A DNA stretch of 30,002 nt, from contig CAJUFL010000048.1 in assembly GCA_910585605.1 (NCBI GenBank), positions 1 through 30,002 on the forward strand, in the 5' to 3' direction. The translations under genes and the position numbers were made by a program. Positions 23,825 to 30,002 of this stretch are shown here, piece by piece. Within the stretch, counting starts at the first letter, position 1, and every line of letters begins with the position of its first letter. This stretch comes from an uncultured Lachnospiraceae bacterium. Its GTDB lineage: Bacteria > Bacillota > Clostridia > Lachnospirales > Lachnospiraceae. The notes beneath the pieces are model-generated. The model was not told the DNA's origin, searched no databases, and saw only the letters and a list, made by a program, of their open reading frames with translations.

Positions 23825-24929
23825 TTTATTTGCCGGGTGTGGCGGATTATCCCTTGGCTTTATCCAGGCAGGATTTAGCGTAGAGAAGGCGGTAGAATAT
23901 GACCCTGTAATTGCAGACACATATCAGCGTAACCATCCGGAAGTTGATGTGATTGTTGATGACATAAAAAATATAGACACTTCTGATATGTTCGTTGGAA
24001 CGATGGCGGATGTTATTATCGGAGGGCCACCGTGCCAAGGATTCTCTATGGCAGGCGCAAGAATCAGACAGGGATTTATTGATGACCCGCGAAATTATCT
24101 TTTCAAACATTATTTTAATGTTGTAAAAGCGGTTATGCCTAAAGTTTTTGTTATGGAAAATGTAAAAGGCATATCTACAATGCAAGGTGGAAAAATTTTT
24201 GAAGAAATCAAAAGAATTTTTCAAGACCCTGAAGTACTTAACGGAAAACCGTATTGCATATATCACAGGGTAATCAACGCTGCGGACTTTGGAGTTCCTC
24301 AACGAAGAGAAAGAATGATTATAATAGGAACTCTTGTTGACGAAGCGGATATTGATACCTTGTGGGAGAAAACCATAAATGATATAAAAAACGAGTATCC
24401 TACCTATTTTGACGAAGTAACGGTTTTGGATGCGATAGGAAATCTTTCGATGACAAGCGAAGATGGAGTTACTGATAATCCGTTACCGGAAACTGCATAC
24501 GAAAAGTATTTGTCCACCGATGCACAAACAATTACAAACCATACGCGGTCACGTCATTCAAAGGTTGCAGTAGAGAGAATGAGTCAAATTAAAAATGGAG
24601 AAAACTTTACAGCATTGAATGAACAGATTAACTCTGTTCATAGTGGCTCATACGGTAGGTTGTGTTGGAAAGAGCAAGCTTCAACAATCACTACAAGGTT
24701 TGATACTCCTGCAGGTGGTCGTTTTATCCATCCAGATGAAGACCGGACACTGACGCCAAGAGAAGCAGCACGAATTCAAAGTTTCCCTGATAGCTATGTT
24801 TTTTATGGAGATAAGCGTTCGATAAGTCGTCAGATTGGAAATGCGGTTCCACCCAAAGTATCATACTTCCTTGCAAGATTGGTTAGGAATATATTGGATG
24901 TAGAAAATAGCGAGAACATTGGAGACTGA
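23811..24929 (+). CDS. dcm: C5-cytosine DNA methyltransferase
   Basis: All key motifs of a 5-methylcytosine methyltransferase are present in the 372-residue protein: I (DLFAGCGGLSLGF, 4-16), IV (GGPPCQGFSMAG, near 72-83, with the catalytic Cys), VI (ENVKG near 115), VIII (QRRERMIIIG near 162), IX (REAARIQSFP near 320) and X (QIGNAVPP near 340). Start 23811 has CGGAGG 11 bases upstream and lies inside the end of the adenine methyltransferase gene. The target-recognition region between VIII and IX cannot be read for sequence preference. It protects host DNA from the McrBC-type nuclease encoded next. Intact. Confidence 0.95.
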   Translation: MKIIDLFAGCGGLSLGFIQAGFSVEKAVEYDPVIADTYQRNHPEVDVIVDDIKNIDTSDMFVGTMADVIIGGPPCQGFSMAGARIRQGFIDDPRNYLFKHYFNVVKAVMPKVFVMENVKGISTMQGGKIFEEIKRIFQDPEVLNGKPYCIYHRVINAADFGVPQRRERMIIIGTLVDEADIDTLWEKTINDIKNEYPTYFDEVTVLDAIGNLSMTSEDGVTDNPLPETAYEKYLSTDAQTITNHTRSRHSKVAVERMSQIKNGENFTALNEQINSVHSGSYGRLCWKEQASTITTRFDTPAGGRFIHPDEDRTLTPREAARIQSFPDSYVFYGDKRSISRQIGNAVPPKVSYFLARLVRNILDVENSENIGD

Positions 24930-24934
24930 TTTAT

Positions 24935-27877
24935 ATGAAGAACCTATTGTTCACAGGTAATCCAGCGACTGGCAAGACTTTTCTGGCCAGAGCCGCCGCA
25001 TATTATCTGTGTTATGAAAAATTGAATATAGATAGCCTCCAATCAAAGGACATCTATAAAGATTTGGATAAAATCGAGGATTTCATTAGTAGTGATAGAT
25101 GTGAGTTTATTCAAGTTTATCCGAGCATGACCTATGAGGACATTGTATATGGGATTGATATCAAAGCAACGGGAACAATGACAGTAGATTATGTGGAGAA
25201 GCGTATAAAAAAACTTTGTGACCGGGCTGGAACAACGGAAGAACTTTATGCAGTAATTTTTGATGATATTTCAAGGGTTGATGCGGGCGCATTGCTTGGG
25301 AATCTGATTTATGCTATGGAATTCAGAAATGAGACTGTTCCCCTTTCGGATGGATCCGTTTTGTGCATCCCGGATAATGTTATTATCATTTTAACAGAGT
25401 GCAGAAATTTCCATGCAGGGCATCTTGATTATGCGTTGAGAAGAAGAATGGACTATGTTGCAGAGTTAAAATCAGATCGGGATGTACTTGAAGGATACTA
25501 TGATACTGTTAATGCGAATGCTGGACGTATCATCATCGACATATTCGATAGCATAAAGGAATTTATTACTACAAATGCAGTCCCTGGAATCCCTGATGTT
25601 GTAGATAAATATATGCCTGGACATGGTATGTTTATGGTAGAACGCACGGGAACAGCGTATTTTGTACTTGATAAATTTAAGCAAAAAATGATATATCAGA
25701 TTTTCCCATTTATTAACAATCTTTCGTCTTTGGGGATTTTGCGTGGGAATATCGAAGTATATGAAAAGGCGCTTGAATCAAAGCTTAATGTCGGAATATC
25801 CGGTTTGAATCGTATATCAGATATTAGAAAGGTCATGATTAATTCAGGCGAACGTGTTGAACCATATTCATTGGAAGATACCGTAAGGTATTATGAAAAC
25901 GAAATTATCTCTAACCGTTGTTCTGACTATAAGGGGCTTTTGGAGAGCGTTATAGACGCAATTGTGTTGAATGGTGTTTTTCCGTGCGATATAGCCACAG
26001 ATTCACTTTTATTCAATATTGAGATTGCATCGGTTCCGAGCAAATCTGTTCCAGTTGCCTATGCCTCATATTTAGTTAAAATGAACGATGCACCAAGCTT
26101 TTACTATGAAACGTCAGTTAAGGGCAAAGACAGGAGAAATTCCCATGCCTATTATTCGACTCGTCCAGGAAATGTAGGAAGATGGGCGGAACGTTCGGAT
26201 GTTGCAGCGTATGAGATATCGTACACAGACGGCTCTCCGAGTGATACATACCTTCCGTTGAATGGGTTGAGATTGCATACATTTACAGTCAATAATGTTT
26301 GCAAGGATAATAACCCTGCGGAAATCTATGGTGCCGTGTACAGATTGTTGCTGTACTATTTGAAACTTTATGAAATGAATATTTCTCTGGTTAAGGGTCA
26401 TAGTGACGCATATGGAGACTTGGATTCGTTAATTCAGTTGGAAATAAAATATCTCGAAGCTCTACACACAGGTTTAAAGAATGTTAATGCAGCAACACAG
26501 ACTGAACGAGAGAAAGCACGAATTGATTATTTCGGAACGAGAATGATGAATTTGCACACATTATGGACTCAGCAAGGAACTCGGATTCGGGTCAACAAAG
26601 AAAAATTCGATGCATTGGTTTCGGGAATATCTGCATTTGATACTGATGCATATGAGGATATTTTTAACGTCACGAATGATACGGAAAAAATCATAGAGAT
26701 AAAAGGAGTTGTAAAAATGACTGATTTAAAAGACTATCAACAAATCATGGAGAATATAGGTGTTCGCCAGATGGTATTCCAAGGTCCTCCAGGTACTTCA
26801 AAAACTTTTGAAAGCAAGAAATTTGTGTTAAAACAATTAAATCCTGAATCCGATGCATTGGCAGCTCGTTTTGTTAGCCAGGAAGATATTTCTGTTGCAT
26901 TGGATGAATATAAGCTGAATGAGAACGACTATGCTAATCCTTCAGCTTCATCCAAATTATCAACTGGTGGTTGGGATTTGGTTCAGTTTCATCCGTCATA
27001 TGGATACGAAGATTTTATCCGTGGCATTGAAGTAAAAGCAGATGGAGGTCTTCCATCTTACAATAGTGTGAACCGAATATTAGGGAAAATTGCTGAGTTC
27101 GCTAAAATTGCAGAAAAATCCAATCCTGCTGAACCGCCGAAATTTTACCTTGTTATTGATGAGATAAACAGAGCTAATATTGCCACTGTTTTTGGTGAGT
27201 TAATTTATGGTCTGGAATACCGTGATAGCAAGGTTTCTACTCCTTACGAAGTAGAGGACAAAGTTAGCACTCCTGCAGCAAGAACAAAGGATATTGTTCT
27301 TGGCAAGAATTTGTTTATTATTGGCACCATGAACACTGCTGATAAATCTATTGACTCAATTGATTATGCTATTCGTAGACGATTTCTGTTTGTTGATAGT
27401 CCAGCAGACAGGAATGTGGTTATTAGCTGTTACCAGAACGCTTCGGAAAATGACGATGAAAATTCTATCGAATTGTTGGTATTCGATGCTGTGCAGGCAA
27501 TATTTGATAATGAAAGTTATTTCAATGATGAGTATCAGAAAAGTGATGTGCGTCTCGGACATACATACTTCCTTCGCAAGCGCAAGGTGGGTTATGAAGA
27601 AGATTTTGTGGAGCGTTTCGTTTTCCAGATTATCCCTATCCTCAGAGAATATGTGAAAGACGGCATTTTGGATACTATTGAGGATTTGATTGCTGCTGAA
27701 CATACTCCTTCCGAAATTAGAGATGCCACAGACCGTGGTGAACGAGTACGCTTTATTAGTGATAACATCATGTTATATGCGAAAGAATTCGGAAACATGA
27801 CCCGTGCAGGAAAGCGTATCAACAACGAATATGTTGGAACTTTCATTGAAGAAGTGAGGACAAAGATAGGATACTGA
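24935..27877 (+). CDS. mcrB: McrB-like GTPase with two AAA+ modules
   Basis: This is the motor of an McrBC-type restriction enzyme. The 980-residue protein has two AAA+ domains. The first (1-270) has Walker A GNPATGKT at 8-15, Walker B-like VIFDDISRVD and arginine-finger-like YALRRRMDYV. The second (about 595-980) has Walker A GPPGTSKT near 616, Walker B VIDEINRAN near 739 and GTMNTADKS near 796, the hallmark of McrB-type GTPases, then YAIRRRF. A middle domain (about 310-580) is of no known kind. An internal ATG at 26717 has a perfect AAGGAG 8 bases before it, so a short second protein may be made. GGAG precedes the main start by 11 bases. Confidence 0.92.
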   Translation: MKNLLFTGNPATGKTFLARAAAYYLCYEKLNIDSLQSKDIYKDLDKIEDFISSDRCEFIQVYPSMTYEDIVYGIDIKATGTMTVDYVEKRIKKLCDRAGTTEELYAVIFDDISRVDAGALLGNLIYAMEFRNETVPLSDGSVLCIPDNVIIILTECRNFHAGHLDYALRRRMDYVAELKSDRDVLEGYYDTVNANAGRIIIDIFDSIKEFITTNAVPGIPDVVDKYMPGHGMFMVERTGTAYFVLDKFKQKMIYQIFPFINNLSSLGILRGNIEVYEKALESKLNVGISGLNRISDIRKVMINSGERVEPYSLEDTVRYYENEIISNRCSDYKGLLESVIDAIVLNGVFPCDIATDSLLFNIEIASVPSKSVPVAYASYLVKMNDAPSFYYETSVKGKDRRNSHAYYSTRPGNVGRWAERSDVAAYEISYTDGSPSDTYLPLNGLRLHTFTVNNVCKDNNPAEIYGAVYRLLLYYLKLYEMNISLVKGHSDAYGDLDSLIQLEIKYLEALHTGLKNVNAATQTEREKARIDYFGTRMMNLHTLWTQQGTRIRVNKEKFDALVSGISAFDTDAYEDIFNVTNDTEKIIEIKGVVKMTDLKDYQQIMENIGVRQMVFQGPPGTSKTFESKKFVLKQLNPESDALAARFVSQEDISVALDEYKLNENDYANPSASSKLSTGGWDLVQFHPSYGYEDFIRGIEVKADGGLPSYNSVNRILGKIAEFAKIAEKSNPAEPPKFYLVIDEINRANIATVFGELIYGLEYRDSKVSTPYEVEDKVSTPAARTKDIVLGKNLFIIGTMNTADKSIDSIDYAIRRRFLFVDSPADRNVVISCYQNASENDDENSIELLVFDAVQAIFDNESYFNDEYQKSDVRLGHTYFLRKRKVGYEEDFVERFVFQIIPILREYVKDGILDTIEDLIAAEHTPSEIRDATDRGERVRFISDNIMLYAKEFGNMTRAGKRINNEYVGTFIEEVRTKIGY
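26703..26719 (+). promoter_or_regulatory. Internal ribosome binding site and start inside mcrB
   Basis: AAGGAG at 26703-26708 is followed 8 bases later by ATG (26717-26719), in frame with McrB. Starting here would give a 386-residue protein (MTDLKDYQQIM...) consisting of only the C-terminal AAA+ domain, as the short McrB form in E. coli does, though there it lacks a DNA-binding domain rather than an AAA. Confidence 0.7.
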
Positions 27878-27892
27878 TAGGTAGGTGACGTT

Positions 27893-29248
27893 ATGGCATG
27901 TGATGTAATAATACACCAAATAAATGACTGGTCTGCACTAAATAGCAGAGACGATGTATGGTCTAAAATTGACTTGTCAACGCCAGAATTTAATTTTGGA
28001 ATTCATAAATTTCAAGGTCGTCTTTGGAGTAGCGGCTATGTTGGCGTTGGTAGACTTCACGATAAGAATGGACGCTATCTGCAATCGGCCGGAAAAGAAC
28101 ATATTGTTGTAGTAACTTCACAGTATGGTATGGAACCCTGGCGTATGCTTGAAACAGTAATGACAGACGATGAATATGATGACTATATTGCCGAAATGGA
28201 TGCGGATGGAAGGTCTTTATTCCATGTGTTTTATGACCAGCCGCTTATTAAACTGTCTCAAGACATAGAACAGGACGGAGAACTCTTATATGCATTAAGT
28301 TTTATAACTTCCTGCTATGGCCTATGCAAAAAAGGTTTGAAAAAAACAATGTTCCATCAAGAAAAAAACTATTCTTCAAAGGTCAGAGGGAAGATTGAAA
28401 TAAAAAAGAATATACGGATGAACACTTGCAAGGGCAGAAATGACAGGTTCTATTGTAAATATATTGGTTTCACGGAAGATAATATTGAAAATAGAATATT
28501 GAAGGCAACTCTGCTGAAATGCAAAGAAATTATAGGAAGACGCTTTCCTGCTACATCCGAAGTTTCAAAACGAGTAGCTTACTGCATGAATTCATTCCGA
28601 CGTGTTCAGACTGTTCGCATCAAAACCAGTGATTTTAATGGTGCAGACGCATCGGGATTGTATATGTATTACAAACCGTTGTTGCAGCAGGCAAAATGTA
28701 TATATGGTCAAAAATACTATGCTTATAAAACCGAGGAAGGTCAATCGGTTGCAAAGAGTGTGTTTACAATTCCATATATGATTAACATGGAGGCTCTATT
28801 TGAGTTTTATACTCGTATAGTTCTTAAGCGAACGATTGACCAAAATAAATATTCGTTGGACAGTTATTCAAAAAGGTTGTTTGTTCAAAAGGATGTTAGT
28901 GATGTTTCGGAAGTTGAGAGAGGCATACATCTGATGCCATACTGTATTCCAGATATCATCATTCGAGATAACGAAACGCAGAATCCAGTTGCGGTTATAG
29001 ATGCAAAATATAAACCGAACACCAGAAGTGTCAGAGCCGATACACACCAGTTACTTTCATATGTTCTCTTAACAGGTGTAAAAAAATGTGGTTTTGCTTT
29101 TCCAGGTTCTGAGAGCAGAGCAAAGATAATGCGTTCTACAGAAACAGCAGCCTTGCCGTTGTCGGTCAATGCAATTAATTACTATGAACTGATTTTTGGT
29201 AATGACTCTGACAACGCTGCGGAGGCTTTGAAGGCAATATTACTGTGA
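27893..29248 (+). CDS. mcrC: McrC-like nuclease subunit
   Basis: This 451-residue protein is the nuclease partner of McrB. The C-terminal PD-(D/E)xK core is visible: CIPDIIIRDNETQNPVAVID then AKYK, giving the PD (near 352) and DAK (near 370-372) acid-lysine pair, followed by HQLLSYVL, the typical Q-x-x-x-Y helix. The N-terminal 250 residues (with SKVRGKIEIKKNIR near 165 and ENRILKATLLKC) match the McrC family body that contacts the McrB hexamer. TAGGTGA lies 5-10 bases before the ATG, 15 bases after mcrB. Complete in length. Confidence 0.92.
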   Translation: MACDVIIHQINDWSALNSRDDVWSKIDLSTPEFNFGIHKFQGRLWSSGYVGVGRLHDKNGRYLQSAGKEHIVVVTSQYGMEPWRMLETVMTDDEYDDYIAEMDADGRSLFHVFYDQPLIKLSQDIEQDGELLYALSFITSCYGLCKKGLKKTMFHQEKNYSSKVRGKIEIKKNIRMNTCKGRNDRFYCKYIGFTEDNIENRILKATLLKCKEIIGRRFPATSEVSKRVAYCMNSFRRVQTVRIKTSDFNGADASGLYMYYKPLLQQAKCIYGQKYYAYKTEEGQSVAKSVFTIPYMINMEALFEFYTRIVLKRTIDQNKYSLDSYSKRLFVQKDVSDVSEVERGIHLMPYCIPDIIIRDNETQNPVAVIDAKYKPNTRSVRADTHQLLSYVLLTGVKKCGFAFPGSESRAKIMRSTETAALPLSVNAINYYELIFGNDSDNAAEALKAILL

Positions 29249-29259
29249 GAGGAATTGCG

Positions 29260-29448
29260 ATGAAATACTATACTGTATATCGTGAGGATACTGAAGGAAT
29301 AAGCGCATTCGGAAATGCTGTGCAATGCACAGAAATTCTTGGTTTAAAGAATGCACGTCAATTTCATGCATTTGTTTCAAAAACAAGATCTGGTTTGCGA
29401 AAGCATTATAAAGTAGTAGTGGAAGAAGCTTACGAGGATGAGGAATAA
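29260..29448 (+). CDS. Small protein of unknown function (62 aa)
   Basis: From ATG 29260 (GAGAGGA 6 bases upstream, overlapping the end of mcrC) a 62-residue protein is made: KYYTVYREDTEGISAFGNAV, a middle helix with NARQFHAFVSKT and an acidic end EEAYEDEE. The acidic tail and small size could suit a DNA-mimic or a partner of McrC, but no family is recognised. It is translated from the same message as mcrC. Confidence 0.65.
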   Translation: MKYYTVYREDTEGISAFGNAVQCTEILGLKNARQFHAFVSKTRSGLRKHYKVVVEEAYEDEE

Positions 29449-29493
29449 GGCATAGATGGAGATATTGTAACATCCACCAAGGAGGGTAGAATT

Positions 29494-29949
29494 ATGGCAG
29501 CGCATCGTTCATTTGCTGAATATGTAAAAAAGAGATTTGATAATAATTTCTGGGCGGCTACCGAAAGCTACCTGGAGGCAAACCTTGATTCCTTGGGCAT
29601 TGAACTGAGGAGAATCCATCGTGCCGGAGAAACAGAAATTTCCGACGTTAAGGTAGAACACATGTGGGTTGAGAACAAACAAGGCATGGAGATACATTTC
29701 GATGTGGCAGTATCTATTTGGTTTGAAACTCACGAGGGAGATTACCACTACGATGATTACGATGAAAACATCGTGTGGATGATAGCTCACTGTCGCGGTG
29801 ATCTGGATAAGAACCTTGACGATTTTGAAATTCTGAGGGTATCGAAATATAATGGAAAAAGTCGTGTGAAGAACCCGATGGATGATTCGCTTGTTCCCAT
29901 CATTCCGTATGAAAGAGTCTGTGAAAAATTGGACCTGTTGACAAATTAA
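29494..29949 (+). CDS. N-terminal domain of an ImmA/IrrE-associated protein, stand-alone
   Basis: The 151-residue protein begins MAAHRSFAEYVKKRFDNNFW and contains HEGDYHYDDYDENIVWMIAH and DDSLVPIIPYERV, which recall the N-terminal region that precedes the zinc-metallopeptidase domain in ImmA/IrrE proteins of Clostridia. Here the frame stops (TAA 29947-29949) soon after SLVPIIPYER, so the HExxH peptidase is absent. It may be a truncated gene or a real short variant. GGAGG is 9 bases upstream. It lies 45 bases after the small protein gene and ends the operon. Confidence 0.55.
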   Translation: MAAHRSFAEYVKKRFDNNFWAATESYLEANLDSLGIELRRIHRAGETEISDVKVEHMWVENKQGMEIHFDVAVSIWFETHEGDYHYDDYDENIVWMIAHCRGDLDKNLDDFEILRVSKYNGKSRVKNPMDDSLVPIIPYERVCEKLDLLTN

Positions 29950-29968
29950 AGAAAAATGAACTCCCATA

Positions 29969-30002
29969 TGGTATAATTATTATATCAATTACAGGAGGTC
30001 AT
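29969..30002 (+). promoter_or_regulatory. Promoter and RBS of a gene beyond the edge
   Basis: An extended -10 TGGTATAAT (29969-29977) and AGGAGGTCAT at 29993-30002 show that another + strand gene starts just off the end of the window. Confidence 0.65.

Noticed and set aside
23847..24302. 151-codon - strand frame inside the C5 methyltransferase gene
   Set aside because: Antisense to an intact gene with all motifs; no start signals.
29509..29967. 152-codon - strand frame opposite the last gene
   Set aside because: Antisense to a gene with a strong ribosome binding site.

Overview
The window looks like low-GC Firmicutes DNA, most likely a gut Clostridia/Lachnospiraceae-type chromosome: AT-rich genes, strong AGGAGG-type ribosome binding sites, extended -10 promoters, and Tn916-like or MobA-type mobile-element debris of the kind common in that group. 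The organism is inferred from style and family resemblance, not from a marker gene. Most genes read on the + strand.

Left region (1-8200) is AT-rich. It holds a radical SAM/SPASM protein, a DinB-like protein, a GNAT acetyltransferase with its middle deleted, a frameshifted phosphotransferase (APH-like) remnant abutting an antisense MobA/MobL relaxase remnant, a translationally coupled AraC-type regulator/ClpP pair, an XRE regulator with membrane helices, and two adjacent zinc-ribbon membrane proteins.

Middle region (8200-14550) is a graveyard of mobile elements: two C-terminal fragments of tyrosine integrases at its two ends, an intact MFS efflux gene with a structured leader, a TetR gene killed by two frameshifts and three in-frame stops, an intact PEBP-family gene, a frameshifted conjugative-element sigma-like gene, a DUF3784-like membrane protein, and an internally deleted IS110-family transposase on the - strand.

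Right region (14700-30002) is higher in GC and is a defence/stress island of two apparent operons. Operon 1 (promoter about 14810-14838, terminator 21644-21688) encodes a HTH-Fic protein, a macrodomain protein with a C-terminal HTH-like domain, a VWA protein broken by a 14-bp tandem duplication, an ADP-ribosylglycohydrolase, two unrecognised proteins (the second with glycine-rich hydrophobic segments) and a DUF4268 nuclease-like protein. It joins protein AMPylation (Fic) with two different ADP-ribose-processing folds. Operon 2 (promoter about 21804-21812, flanked by four copies of a CGCAAAA-type site) encodes a small XRE controller, an N6-adenine methyltransferase, a C5-cytosine methyltransferase, a double-AAA McrB-like GTPase with a well-formed internal start, and McrC. 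This is a two-methyltransferase McrBC restriction-modification system resembling LlaJI or BsuMI in logic. A 62-residue protein and an ImmA/IrrE-associated N-terminal domain follow, and a fresh promoter and ribosome binding site run off the right edge.
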